Origin: Lingula anatina
Lineage: Eukaryota; Brachiopoda; Lingulata; Lingulida; Lingulidae
Reading direction: 5' to 3'
Length of the DNA stretch: 64,000 bases
NCBI RefSeq assembly: GCF_001039355.2
Contig: NW_019773958.1
Coordinates: forward strand, 433,254-497,253
Shown here: positions 1 to 13,200 of the stretch, one piece after another
Position numbering within the stretch: the first letter of the stretch is position 1
Layout: every line of letters begins with the position of its first letter
The notes under the pieces: model-generated
The model's database searches: none
The model's input: the letters and a program-made list of their open reading frames with translations, nothing else
Told to the model about the DNA's origin: nothing
Program-made: the position numbers and the translations under genes

Positions 1-94
1 TCATACCACTGTGCATCCTTTCATCCATGCATGCGCCAAGCGAAATTGGAATCCTTGTTATTGTCAAAATAAAAAAGGTACATTCTGGTCTCTG

Positions 95-150
95 ATTGGT
101 TATGGACATGGCCAAATTCTGTGATATAAAGCCCCAACTTCATGACTATC
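95..150 (+). promoter_or_regulatory. Probable core promoter of the GPCR gene
   Basis: An inverted CCAAT box (ATTGG, 95-99) is followed by a TATA box (TATAAA, 125-130), about 85 bases before the GPCR start codon at 214. The spacing is that of a classical TATA promoter, with transcription expected near 150-160 and a short leader. This is inference from motif and spacing only. Confidence 0.5.
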
Positions 151-213
151 ATCATCCTTTAGACAGTTTCTCATTTGTTCAATATCTTACTTTCAACTAC
201 ACATTGAAGCATA

Positions 214-1254
214 ATGGAAGGTTTTTTGGACAATTTGGATGAATTGAATTTAACAAGAAATACATTGAACAGTACATTGGTGAATGGCACCAACTCTCAC
301 CAAACAGCCTCTAACTTGTACCTCACCGTTGTCGTAGGATTCGCGTCACTGGTCGTCAGCCTACTCGGAATAATTTGTAACTCTCTGTCTTTCATAGTAT
401 TTTACAAGGAGAGAGGAAATACATCCACTGATTATCTACTATCCTGGACTGCGATCATGGATAACATCTTTTTAATCACAGCAATATTTACCGTCAATTT
501 ACCTGCTTGGTATGTTTATTTGGGATGGATTGAGTGGTTCTTTGTTGCAATGCAGATGGCCACTATTTATATTTGGCCAATCACACTGTTTGCAAGACTT
601 TCTTCCCATTGGCTGCTAATCTTTGTGGCATTTGACCGTTATCTTGCCGTTAACAAACCTGTGAAAAGCATCGAGTTTCGAAAGGTAACAAAATGGCGAT
701 GGCGGACATACGTATTACTGACAGTGATCGCCTTGTATCAACTTCCAAAGTTTTTCGATACTAAATTTGTTGGATTTCTTCCTTGTGAACGCAGCTTGAA
801 TGACTTTTGCCAAATTGTTCAATTGAAGGACTGGGCCACTGGTTACAAAATTATTTACCGCAGGGGGTTTCCTTTCATTATCAACGTTTCACTAACTGGA
901 TTCATGCTCATTCTTTACGTTAAACTTATTCAGTCCTTGAGGAGACAAGCTAAAATGCGACTGACAATGACCAATTCTGCATGTGATAACTCCAGCCAGA
1001 TAATAAAAACAGTGGTGTTGCTGATCACATTTTATGTACTAGCTGTGCTACCTTTTAGTTTTACATCCTCCTTTTTGGCTCTTGTGGAGCAGATACCTAG
1101 AAAGTTAGAGAGCTTTACATTCATTGGACACCATATTAAACCTGTGGGATTTTTTCTAACAAGTCTCAACTCGTCCATTAATTTTTTCGCTTATGGATTG
1201 TGTAGTTCATCATTCCGTAAAAGATTAAAGCATTTGGTGGGTTTTCAAAAATGA
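214..1254 (+). CDS. Class A (rhodopsin-like) G-protein-coupled receptor, FMRFamide/peptide-receptor-like, intronless
   Basis: Seven-transmembrane receptor of 346 residues in one uninterrupted frame, expected in the plasma membrane and signalling through G proteins. Seen: three N-glycosylation sequons in the N-terminal tail (N12, N19, N24); TM1 with its conserved Asn (N56); TM2 Asp (D83); the DRY motif at the end of TM3 (141-143); a proline in TM6 (P280); and a TM7 motif N-S-S-I-N-F-F-A-Y (319-327), a variant of NPxxY with Phe for Pro; then a short basic tail. The layout recalls the broad invertebrate FMRFamide/neuropeptide receptor group, but the ligand cannot be read. Odd points: no cysteine lies at the usual top-of-TM3 position (about residue 117), so the canonical TM3-ECL2 disulfide is missing; C191 and C199 in ECL2 might pair instead. 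The start is the first ATG after the TATA box. A broken copy of the 3' end follows at 1885. Confidence 0.92.
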   Translation: MEGFLDNLDELNLTRNTLNSTLVNGTNSHQTASNLYLTVVVGFASLVVSLLGIICNSLSFIVFYKERGNTSTDYLLSWTAIMDNIFLITAIFTVNLPAWYVYLGWIEWFFVAMQMATIYIWPITLFARLSSHWLLIFVAFDRYLAVNKPVKSIEFRKVTKWRWRTYVLLTVIALYQLPKFFDTKFVGFLPCERSLNDFCQIVQLKDWATGYKIIYRRGFPFIINVSLTGFMLILYVKLIQSLRRQAKMRLTMTNSACDNSSQIIKTVVLLITFYVLAVLPFSFTSSFLALVEQIPRKLESFTFIGHHIKPVGFFLTSLNSSINFFAYGLCSSSFRKRLKHLVGFQK

Positions 1255-1884
1255 AAATAATTGCATAGATTTTAAAGACAAACAATGTGCATTAGAACTT
1301 TAGACAGTAAAAAAAAACAACATTTTCCAAGAAACTTCATAAATTATTTCATAATCACCAAGGTATACCCTATCCAGAACCGTTGAGATCCATAAAATGT
1401 TGTTTTAGTTCTATAATTAAATTTTGGACAGGCTTATCAAAATTGTCAGCTTCCATCGTCAGTACAGCTATCAAAGTTTCGCAAAATCTCGCAGAATGTG
1501 AATAATGAATATAAAGTGCAATAGCTAAGGCCCAGGTGTTACAAAGCTCCAAGATGGAGACTCAGGAGAAGTCTGGTGAGCGTGGCTCTGAGGGGTAAAA
1601 AGGAAACGGTAGCCACCCAGTATAAATTAAAAAAACCAGACAATGGCAAGAGACCAGAAAAGAAGGACCCAAGCAATCTATGTTGGCAGTGAGGAAAGCC
1701 GTTGGAAAAAACACAGGAAAGGTAGGAATATCAAGTATTATATGCAAAGAGAGAAATCAACATGAACGTTTTTTTCTGTAAACTTATTTCACCATTTGCG
1801 CAGAAAAAAATCAACCAAAAAACTGCGCTACACACCTTTTCATTGGACACGGGACAAAAGTTTTCGGTTATGTAGGCCCTACTA

Positions 1885-2100
1885 TGTTGTTCATCATTGC
1901 GTAAAAGATTAAAACATTTTGTGGGATTTCAAAAATGACAATAATTACATAATTTTTAAAGACAAACAACGTGCCTGAGAGCTCTATGTACCAAAAAAAA
2001 AATCTCCAAGAAATTTCCAACAATTTTACCATCAGACGACCATGAAACATAATAATCCCCGTTTTAAAATGCTGCGTTTTAGTCATCTCATTTGGTGACA
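1885..2100 (+). pseudogene. Decayed fragment of a tandem GPCR copy (3' end only)
   Basis: Positions 1885-1938 read C-C-S-S-L-R-K-R-L-K-H-F-V-G-F-Q-K-stop, nearly the same as the last residues of the GPCR at 214-1254. Similarity continues into the 3' untranslated sequence: the shared 'aaagacaaacaa' tract, an A-run followed by 'ccaagaaa', and a motif ending 'tttta' near 2065-2080. No upstream receptor frame is visible, so this is a remnant of a tandem duplication truncated at its 5' side. The distal boundary is approximate. Confidence 0.7.
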
Positions 2101-4164
2101 ATGCCATTTTAATAATTAGCGCCGTCGATGACTCCATTTCTGGTCTCCGTCAAGATATGAACGTAAGTCAAAACTGGAGTGCTCATATGGATTCTGAAAC
2201 GGATGTATTCTGTACTCTCTAGCAGATGCAGGCTGGGTGATGACGTCATTTTTTCTTTTTTTAACAGAAATATCACAGCGCAGTATAAGAATAGTGTAGA
2301 TATTTGACTAGAGAAATATCTTTGAATATCTAGTGGACCAAGGAAACTCTGACCAAGGAAACTATGTAATTTCTTGCCCTGGCAGAGTGTGCTTATTCTG
2401 TCCGTGAGTGTGGATCCAGTAGGTTCAGGAAACCCGCATGCGTATCTGGAGTTGGAAAGAGTTGCTGGTCTTCATATCCTATTGTGTATTCCTATCACAG
2501 TCCTACACTTTGGACAGGAGTGGACCACATCCTTCATCCGATCCCAGAAGAAAGGAATAGCACAACACGCGCATGGAAATCTGAATGAAAGACAAAATAT
2601 GCATAAGTATCTGATTTTTTATTTTGCTATCATAGATACGACCTTGCGATGTAAATTTAAAACATAAATAAATAAATAAATAAATAAATCTTTCCATATG
2701 GATACGATATTATACATGTAAATGATCAAAAATGTAATTCCTAGTAATGCATCCTTGCTGGTGTGGTTGACAAAGTTATGGACTATATTGGGTTTATTCT
2801 CTATGATGGCTGTATAAATTATACATAAAACTTAATAATATTCTGTGTGTGATAGTTAGCCAGTAAAGTTTATCATCACAGTGGCCCTTAACCCCGTGAG
2901 TGTATTGCTCTCCTTAACGCAGAATCCAGACTTAAAGCATTGTCCAGAAAGATTTAGCGGGATTCAGAGGAGATGGAGAAGAAGGGGGTTAGTAATAACG
3001 GCAGAAATAATGGGAACTGATAAAAGGCGACAGAATTAATCTAAGACATTTTCCTGTTTTTATTTCTTGTAAGTTCTATCGAGTGATAGTCTATTTCGCA
3101 ACAGCACGGAATACCCATGTTCTTGATGACACTTACTATCTAATAAGACATTCCCGTGCATATAGAGCTTCGCCCTCATCGTTTAAAACTTAACCCTACT
3201 ATAAAAGTCTCGTATGGGGTTGTTTTAGGCTATCTCGGTTGTTTCTCATTTCAGACCACTAACATTGCAACCGGCATTACCCTGCGTTACCACGCGAGAT
3301 GGGGTGATGGCTGTGCAACTGTGTTTTCAATAGTCTCTGAAACTCAGGGCGCCAATTGATTCTATACTTACCCAATAACACAAAGCACGATACAAGACAG
3401 GTATGTACACGTTCCAGTTTGGTGATACAGTCTGGTCATTATTACTTGTTTACATTTGGGGCAAGTCGCCTCCACCGAGTCTTCGGTGAAATAGTGGTCC
3501 ATCGGAGAAGGTTGTGACGTCACGACCACCGTGGTGGACTGGTGGTTATAATGAACTCTTGGCCCGCCTTGGGAGTAAGGAGCTTGTGTGGGGTGGGTAT
3601 AACCTAAATCAAAACCGAACCAAGACCGCTAATAATATTGAAATATCAGTATGAACAAAGGGAGCAGAGAGTCTAGAACTTCTATGAAGTCTTCTATGAT
3701 TTACATATTTACAAAGAGGACAGTTGGAATTTCTTCATTTTTGTCGATATACATATTATGGCGTGCATATGAAACGAATTGTTCTTGTATCCTTTTTTTT
3801 CACAAAACGAAAACTTCATCCTTGTCACATCAAAATAATGACTCTGACAGATTCATAATATCAGAAAAGGGTGACATTTTACCTTAACCCCTCTCGCTCT
3901 TTTCCTGATTTTCATTAACAGTGGTGCAAGTCGGGGCTATTACAGATCCAAGTGTTAGAAAATGCTTGGGCTTAAGAGCGAGTCTTTTCTTCTTTAGGGA
4001 TTGGTGCGTGGTAAATTCGCCATTTTGTTTTGGAAATTAAGTAGGACTGGATCCGCCTTTGATTTGGACATAGACATACAGTGGTGGAGTGGATCATAGG
4101 GAAATTGCATAATTGACTTTTTAAAATATTATTAATAAGAATTCCTTTACCTTGCACTACAAAT
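2101..4164. other. Intergenic stretch without a recognisable gene
   Basis: No convincing coding exon on either strand. Short open frames here have no family features. A tetranucleotide AAAT/AATA repeat lies near 2664-2689. Nothing else identifiable was seen. Confidence 0.5.
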
Positions 4165-4275
4165 ATGTCTTCTTTGTCCGAAGATTTCGGAGGTGGGGGT
4201 GGTGGCACCCAAGTGGAAATGGGGGGTACCGCCGCTGCATTCCTGTCGTTGTTAGACGATGGAGGATCCAAGACG
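4165..4275 (+). CDS. Possible orphan first coding exon (Gly-rich, acidic)
   Basis: An ATG at 4165 with an A at -3 opens a frame of 37 codons up to a plausible splice donor (ACG|GTAAAT, donor at 4276). It reads M-S-S-L-S-E-D-F, a six-glycine run, then T-Q-V-E-M-G-G-T-A-A-A-F-L-S-L-L-D-D-G-G-S-K-T. The stretch is richer in GC and in glycine and alanine codons than its surroundings, and resembles the N-terminus of a nuclear regulatory protein, but I do not recognise the family. The frame stays open to 4467 without the splice. No following exon could be identified, and its phase (0) does not fit ITPK1 exon 2, so it is not simply an ITPK1 alternative start. It may be chance. Confidence 0.25.
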
Positions 4276-4469
4276 GTAAATATGTCAACTGAGTGTGACA
4301 TGATTCAGTTTGGTTCCTTGGCAGTTTTAGTCTGCTCCCTGTATCCCAACGTCTACGGAAGTAGATTACACCGTGAGAGCTCTGTTATCCTCAGCGGGTC
4401 TTTGCTTTTAAACCCCAAATATATAGCCCTTCTCTTCAGTTTAATGTCAGTCCAAGCTGTATTCCAATG

Positions 4470-7067
4470 AAGATATAGTGAAAAATACAGAAAACCCGAT
4501 ATAATCAAGGATTGCTGGTCCCTTAGGCACAACTTGATTAATTTCATGGGTACATGTACATGTATCTGTAGATTGGGAAGTAGCGTGCGTCGCTATATTC
4601 TGAATAAAACAATCGAGAATTTTCAATATTTTTCCATAAGAAAACTTTGGTGCGTTGCGTAATCTTAATACTACAATAATCATACCATCAAAACCGATTT
4701 TTGTGTATTGTTTCGGTTTTTACGGCTTCTTTGCGGCATAGATCTATAAAATATTGCATCACGTTGCAATTTGACATAATGTAAAAGCCACAAGGACGTT
4801 GCGACACAAATTTGAAATGTTTTCTCACTTTGTACATTCCGTTTTTTCTATATCTATGCCCTGTCTGGTTCATTTAACGAACTGCTTTTAATGGATTCCC
4901 CTGTCTGTATGGTTACAAACGGAATGAAAATCCTTCAATCACATAAGCTAAAAACAATGATATTTAGCAATTAGCCTTAACAATAATGCAATAGAGGCGC
5001 AAAAAAATTCAGTTCATCCATTGTTCCTCGTCCCAACAAACACATTCGCCTAAAGTTCTTATTATGTCCTAGAATAATCGCAATAACAAGAATCCTTGCA
5101 AGAGAACAAAAAATGTACATTTGGTTACATATGGAATTTATTTTCAAGGAATGATATACAGAACCTAATCAGGGAATAGGCCACCAATTAAATTTACTGC
5201 CTAAAAGATACAATAGATTAAAAAGTGTGCTTTCCTTTTATTTTTTAAATTTTAGTGAGTCAAAAGTTTGACCTAGGGGACAAGGGGGGGGGGGGCTCAA
5301 AAGGCTAGACTTATTCGGTCTATAGACATAAATTATGAAATATTGCTTACAAATAAACAAACTTAGAAGGTTCCATTTGTTATTACCGTTGGAAGCCACT
5401 TTTTATTTCCCGGGATGCATGAAACGTTCATATTACACATGTTTTTAACGTGATCCGTGAAGCACCCAATTCCTGTGACTCGTGAATATGGTTTTTTATT
5501 GTTCGCCCTTCGTAAAACGAAGAATTATAGGCCTACCTGTACCCGGTGATAGGCCTACTTGATTTTCATGATTTCGACTCGCATTATCAGCGAGATAGGA
5601 ATTAAGTTTTTGACTTGAATTAAAAATTGAGTGTTATTTGTGAATTGATGATTTTATTTCCTGTGAACTGTAATCACTACCCCCTCCCCCCCTGTGGGAC
5701 CTAGAATGTCGCACACACGCGCATGCACGAATACACGCGCTGCTACTTTGTGATTTTTGATTGAACTCCTCGGCATCTTCAGCCATCCCTAAATACAGTT
5801 GTCAAAACTTTTCTTTTTATTAACGTTATAAGATGTAGGCAAAGTCTGATAAACCTTTTTGGATGCCACATACCCGTATTGTCATGTCCTCAACCGATTC
5901 TTCCTTTTAATTTATTTTACCATCTTTTTAAAACTACTGGACCAATTTTTGAATTTGGGCCTACCGATGACAACTTCAGCAGCTGTTGTTAGATTGAGTC
6001 TGTAAAAAACGTTAGCAGTCCTACAAACATTGATTTAATCTATTTGAATATTACTTTGTATTGATCGAGATGTATGCGTAAAAAGTCTACGATATCAATC
6101 GCTCTGGATCTAATATTTTTTATTAGACTCAGTCTGTCTATGCCTATACTACAGTAGTCCGTCCTATGTGCTATTTTCAAGTTTTTTTTTTGTAATTAGA
6201 GTCACATGAGACATTCGAGTCACCTTTTTTTCTTTTCACGTGGTCATTCATCATATGTTCAAATGCAGTAAGTGGACTGTTAGTTTCACAGATAATTAAA
6301 TTGCAAAACACCCGTGCCGTCATTCACATTTACGAACAAACACATGACATTGACCTTCTTTGACTAATCTAACGCATGCGCCGTTGATTCCTTATATTAT
6401 TATTGGGTCGGCCTGGTTTCAACTGGATACCACCATTACTGTGTATAATAACAATGCTACTCGGACTTGACAAACTGAGTTAGTGATTTGCTTTTGGACT
6501 TAACACCATCTGCTCGGACATACGTTATCTCGACCACGGTACGTAAAATATGAATATCACGTAACTTCGTAAGTAGCGTACGTATCACATAATCTGACCA
6601 GTGATGGCGATTCATTGAACACGACTGATGTATTGGAAGGCAAGCATGCATAGGCGTGTTGACACGGAGATCGATCATAAGATAGATTTTCAATGTTTCT
6701 GGATCAAGTTGAAGTGCACATTATCATGTGACGGGGCTGTTTGCGTGACAGCTGTCAGTTTTGGGTAAAAACCGAAAATGACATACTGGTACAGTGTACT
6801 GTGGGTTGAATCCCCTGCCCAAAATAGCGGCTGATAATCTTGCCTTGCGATTGCGTGTAAAAATAGTAAGTGCTCAGTTAAAAGACGTCAGACAGGCGTG
6901 CACATGAAAAGTCTCATGTACATGTGACCTATTCTGTAAGACTAAGCGTAATGTTTCACGAAATATGGGAATTAACAGAATTTTACCGTTCTTTGAGGAT
7001 GGGTATTGTGGCCCCATCATGGGGGTTAAATGAACAAGGGTTTATAAAAAGAGAATTTAATGGTAAA
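4470..7067. other. Intergenic AT-rich stretch
   Basis: No supported gene. Contains a run of about eleven G near 5284-5294, a C-rich tract near 5682-5692, and CACACACGCGCATGC-like alternating purine-pyrimidine sequence near 5710. Nothing else recognisable. Confidence 0.5.
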
Positions 7068-7236
7068 CAGGCCCGTAGCCAGGGGGGGTTCGGGGGGTTC
7101 GAAAGAACCCCCCTTTTTGCTGAAAAAAGGCCCACTCTGGGTAAAATTTGCCCTAGGTACATGTGGATTATATGGTAAAAGGTCCACTTTTTTATTAAAA
7201 GAACCCCCCCCCCTTTGAAACTGCTGGCTACGGGCT
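7068..7236. mobile_element. Short non-autonomous inverted-repeat element (MITE), hAT-like ends
   Basis: Terminal inverted repeats GCCCGTAGCCAG (7071-7082) and CTGGCTACGGGC (7224-7235), with the inversion continuing inward through G-rich/C-rich tracts and matching 'ggtccact'/'aggcccact' segments. The element is flanked by a 7-base repeat TGGTAAA (7061-7067 and 7237-7243), a likely target-site duplication. No transposase is encoded. A degraded relative lies at about 18118-18288. The hAT-like label rests on target duplication length and CAG-type ends only. Confidence 0.75.
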
Positions 7237-7243
7237 TGGTAAA

Positions 7244-10200
7244 ACTTAATGCTGTAATGAAATTTAAGTACAACTGTAGACCAAGGTGCACAAGGCAGTA
7301 ATGGTCTCCTTATAAAGATGTGTCGAAAATGGTAAGCTATTATTAGGCCTACACGTCTTTACTTGTTTTTTAACGGGAAATTGACCTTAGGTCTATTTAT
7401 TTGTTATTGCCCCCCTTGCCCCAGCAACTCAGACATTAGGGCTTGATTACCTTGTTTACAAACAATCGAGTCCTGCGCCACGATGCCCAGCATGGCGTGA
7501 GTCATGTCTGTGTCTTGGCTACCACTGACGCAGCTCTATATTACACTTAATCACGCCTCATCAAGTATTTTTAAACACAATGCCAGTGAATTGAATATTT
7601 CTGGTATTAAGAAAAAACCTTAAGAAAATAAAACGTAAACAGCTTTTCATAGACCTAACAACTACGTCATTTTTCCCTAATGACCAATAATGTGTAAGTG
7701 TATAATTTGCACTCGATGGCTCAGATTTTCTATTAACGAAGATCACTAGGCTATATAATCACACGAAAGTTAACTATCAGTTATTTATAATTGTGCGATC
7801 ATTTTTTTTATGATTCTGACACAGGGTCCTTTCTGTGTGATAAATGAAACTTTTCTATTGATTGAGTAGACTGGCCTATATTTTGGTATAACTACTTATT
7901 ACCCTTTGTCTTATGTTTGGGCTCTTAGAAGTTATTAAACAGGATACAGCAACTCGACATACATACAGCAGTCCCATTTTGGATATTGACAGACACGTCA
8001 CTACACATAAGGTAATTACCTGAAAGAGACACGTACCCGGACTTAAAGGGTTGTCTAATTAACTTGGTTTCGCGGCTTGACACGGTAGCGTGACGGAGTG
8101 ACCGTGGAAAAAACGATGGAAACAGACATTTGAAATTGTTTATTTTCTGCCTAATGAGATGTGGGGATGTTTAAACGAAAATTGTCCTGGTCTTGTTGTC
8201 CTGACTTTTAGATGTCTCCTCACATTAATCTTTTTTTGTTTGTTTGTTTGTTTTTAATGGGCTCTGTGAATGAGGCTTAAAAGAGAAGTCTCCTTACTAT
8301 AGGTATATACCAAACCCCCCTCCCCCACCCCAATCCCACCTGGCATCAGTCCTTTAAGTCCACATTGAATGGTAAAATGGCAGTGATTTAATAGTGCTTT
8401 GCTACCTATACTACTGTAACGGGACAACTCGATCAGTTTGGAATGTGTACTGGTGCAGCCACAAATTGAGCATTTTTAAATCCACCCCTCAAAGTGTGCC
8501 TCCTTGGAGATTAGTATTTCATGTTGACGGATACTTTCTAAAAGAAAAGATATTCAGTCAAAGCAAAGTCTTAAAAGAGACATTTATTGAAAACGTAAAA
8601 CGCAAGTGAAACTGTTGAAGTGCTGAATGTCACGTTTATTATTGAGGAAATGATGATTGTGTGACTGTCTGATGATAAAGACAACTCGTTTTAGCCCAGT
8701 CCTTTCCGAGTGTTATTACAAAGACGGGGTTGTCTGTGATTCTTCATTGCGTTTATTTATGCGTAGTGCAACATATATCAGATCATTAAAACATCAGTCA
8801 ATAGAATTCCTAAAATTCTGCAGTACCGTCTTAAATAAATACTGTGTTTATATTAAAGCATCACGGATAACGTGTTACAAAAAAGACTCACAGAAAATAG
8901 ACGCATTTAACTGTCATACCAGTTGTTGGCGTTTTCTTACTACAATATATAGTGGTGAACGATGTTTATTCGACACTATCAGACTTAATAGAAAGGGATA
9001 GTTGCTACGAGACCATGTCTCTCCATTATCAATATTGTTTTTAAACTTGACATTTACTTTGCTTTTCATGTAGTTTCCGTTTATCTTGCCGGATACGTCT
9101 GTCTCACAAGGTAGATAAAAAGCTATGAACTCGAGCCTTTTAGCTCTTGAACGTCCTTCGTGATAAAAACGTAGGCGAGATGCTTGTATCCGTTACCCTC
9201 ACTTATGATTTTCTTATGTGAAAAGAAATATTTTGATTATGAAGTCAAATACACATGCACTGGTTACACATCTACTTTTGTCTGATAAAATGTCGATAAC
9301 GTATGCATGGATAAGTTTTCTTCAAAAACTGCTGTTTTTATAATTTCAGCAATGCTATTTCATAGAGAAACCCATCTTGAAACTTGAATGCCTCCGCATC
9401 TGTTGCTGCTTAAATAAGTGTTAACCTTTTACCTTTCTTCAAGAAAAGAAATGCACACTTGAACTTAAACCAAACACCCAAACGCATCTGTTCATCGGCC
9501 TCGAGTCATGCGTCCAAAAGCAGCTGTCGTTGCGCTAGGCCTTTCCATTTTAGACTCGTTTTCTTCACGTCATGTTTAATTAATCACACAGTTTCTTTCA
9601 TTTTAATCAATAGGTATTTGTGATCAACGGAGATCCCGGGTAGAAGTTCTGCTACACCCACAGGCCACAACCGCCTGTCTGCTAGCAGGTATAGCTTGTC
9701 TCTATCCAGAAATCAAATTTTGTGTTGCGTCGAATCTTTTAACTGCCGGCTCGTTGCTGACTTTCTTGATGGGGTGAACAGAAAACGCGGAGTGATCAAG
9801 CAGCTCGCTTCGATTCTCAGGGGTAACACGTGACTATAGAGGAGAATAGAATAGATTGGAGTGACTTTGTCGTTCTCTTCAGTCATGACCAAAGACAAAG
9901 ACCAATACACGCTGTCAGGCGCACGCGTGTGTACAAGTTGTTCTAAGTTGGGGCATATGATTGGTTAGAAAATTCAGCATCTGCCGTGCACTTTATTTCA
10001 AGGCCTGTCCACATGGTACTGCTTAATGATGTACAAATACATTCAATTCTACGTAGAAAAATCTGTAAATAATTTTTAAAGAGAAGAGGGTGTTTTGTTG
10101 GCAGTTTAGAAAACTTGCTATTTAAAATTGATTTGAACAAAACGTCAGGCAGCTATAACAGGGTTTTCATAGATTTTGTCGTGATCTCTTCTTCAACATG

Positions 10201-13200
10201 ACAAGGTTGGCTTGATATGGCACAGTAAAACTCAATCAATGGAAATCTGCGTGTAAAAAACTTTTGATATTCCACAACACTGATAACAACAACGATAAAT
10301 GTTAAACGATCGGCTCTAGATGACGTCGATGTATATTACGTAGTCGTTATAGTATGTCAAAATTCCAGTTGCATTGGTGAGTCCATTCAAGGCCGTTGTT
10401 ACTTGCTCTCCCGTTATTTGCATTCAATACTAAAAAAGTTTAAGGGACATCGAAATGTTAGAAGCCCGCTTTGTTGTGCAAATCGGCATTTATCATAGTT
10501 GAATTCTTCACAACTGCTAACCGACATTACCACAGAAACGAAAACCGTGCCCATGTGAAATAAACAATTGACGGTATTCATAGACAAGCTTTTAGTTTAC
10601 TACTATGAAAATAAAAGGATTTCATCAGTGATATAAAGGCACGGCCAAATTGTCATCTCGCTGATGTGGCCCTAATAGGTATTTTATGAGCTTAGTTTAT
10701 AGGGCATCTTATAGGACAGATGGGAAATTGACGATCAACGTTTCTGATGTTTTTGTGACATATCGACGTTTGAAATACTCCGTGAATGAATGAACTGAAA
10801 TCGTCCAGTAAGCGTGGTCAATAAAATAGACGCATCTTGAAGTTTTATAAAATCAGTACTTAGAACGAAGGGCCACGGAGTCATCTGGAGACTAATGTAT
10901 ATAGTTTTCTAAACGATGTTTATATGGTCTGTTTAAAAGTTTACGGTATAAGATTAATATTGGAAGGTGCTCGTCTTGGTCCATTTTATATTTTGACGAT
11001 TTGCCATGAAATAGCGATAAAAAGAACGAGAATTCTACCTACACCTCGAATGTTTGGAGAGAATAAAGGGTTAATCAAATATTGTCTTTCTGGTCTTGAA
11101 CGGCAAGTGCATACAAGATAACGTGTTTAAAAGTTGGACCCATGAAGCGAACGATCCATCAGCCCCTCTTTAAAAGCAGTACAAATATCAAAAGAAGTTG
11201 AAAATGTCACGGTAGAACATTTTCATCGACATAAAGATATGTTGATAGACGCCGTTGCCACTGTGACACATTGAGTAAAAACAGCTGACAAAACGACACA
11301 GTTTTTTTCTTCTTTTTCTATTTTAAGTTTTTTAACGTTTTGCTTAACATCAAGTAGAACATCACATTAACGAACATCCCGGATAGTTTACCCTCGGTTA
11401 GGTTGATCATTCAGTTAAACAACCATTACGCAGAGCCTAGATATAATACGGACTGGTAAAAATACTCCAATGAAAAAAGTGTGTCGGCTTCCATTAAAAA
11501 TTCAACTGTGTCATTGATTCATAAGTTCTGGGATACTAAGCTTCTACTGTATGTATTATTTTATGATACTTTGTGATGTCCATAAGAAATAATTTTAAAA
11601 TGAAAAAAAAAAAAGTTAAACCCTGTCCAAATATCGCGTCCGGTTCATTGGCAAAGAGAGGGAGGGGAGTGAATAAATTAAAAAACGAAGGCCCAGTGCC
11701 AGTTTTTATGATATTATAAGATTTATAGCAAATGGTTTTAAGTATGCTGTTATTTTACAAGAAGGTGATCTCAGTGGCTGATTTTATCAATGCTATGTGT
11801 AATCCTAGGACAGCACATTGACAAATACCCCATAGTCATGCGAGCCTAGGCATTCCATGTATGTTGTTATTTGCTTATGTCATGCGAGAACATGCTTGTT
11901 CATTGTTACTAGAGTCTTCCGGGAGCCAACTGTGTGTTTCTTTAATGCACAAACCTGCTCATTTTTAACGACTGCATGCGTAGTCTGATCAATTATCATG
12001 GAAACGATCATTTGTCAAGTAGATTTCCTAGACCAGAAAAATACACCAACCAGAAAGGAAACGGCAAGTCCAGTTTGTCACTCCGTTGTGCTTCAAACAA
12101 GGGGTTGGTGTGCGTACGGTTGTCATTGATGACTTATAGCTGAAACAAAATAAAGCGAATTATTGACCTTTTTATAGCTGACATATCAACTGGATAAGTA
12201 AAGACGCAAAAGAGAAACTGGGCAAAAGCGTGATTAAGACGCATTTTGATCATTCGATAGCAAAAATATAAAACGATGAACATGTTTTTGTCAGATTAAA
12301 CTTTCTTTTATCAGCTAGATTCTAATTTTTGGATTGTCCTTGACATTTTTTGTTTTATAATCATTACATTTTACTGAACTTCAAACCATGCCCTACTGTG
12401 GGTTCGGAATCATAAAGCCTGATCCCATACCTGGCACGAGTAAATGTGTTACACAGTAAAACGTATTTCGATGGAAAAAAGACTAACGTTAACAGTAAAG
12501 CGATGAAAATAAGTTCATGGTAAACTAATCGTCTGGTAGAGTTCACCTTTGGTTAACCAGGTCATCTATAGAAAGCCATCTGCCACTGACTGTCAATTCC
12601 GCTTTCGATAAGTACCTAAAAAGTGTTCTTTTTTTCAGATCGATTTATTTACAAAAGTTAAGAGAGAAGTTTTTGTAACTTTTTATAATTTTTGTCGTAA
12701 TTAGTCAAATATACACATCCACTGTAATGTGCACTAAGATGATGAGGTTTGTGTGTGGGTGTTGGAAGGGAAGGGGGGAGAAGAAAGAAGGGGGATAGCT
12801 CATTTTACGCAATTTTCAATGTAGGTTATCAATTTCACTTCCAGAATTATCGTTTATGTTTATATGGTCTCTTGGCGAAATCCCACGAAAGTAATTTGTT
12901 TTATTTAATTTTATTAATGATTATTATTTATTGCCAACTGGGATTCACAACGTGTTATAAAGATACATTTTTGTCGACTCGGACACGAGCGAAAAAACGT
13001 CCATTATTTCCCTCATTTTCCTTATTAAAGAAGTTTGGAAAACAACTTTTCCCCACCATTTAGAAAGATGTCAGTTGAAAGTGAAATATCGTTATCTGTT
13101 GTTTCCTTAATCTTCCTTCGAGACGATGTCATGTTCTACATTATTTAATGAGAAAACTGGCGATGCAGTAATGCTTTTATTTATAAAACGATACTGAAAA

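Noticed and set aside
6924..7291. Overlapping frames of 84 and 102 codons
   Set aside because: They lie mostly across the inverted-repeat element at 7068-7236 and show no coding character.
8657..9001. 114-codon frame in the long intergenic region
   Set aside because: Length is possible by chance in this composition; no motif, splice context or recognisable similarity.
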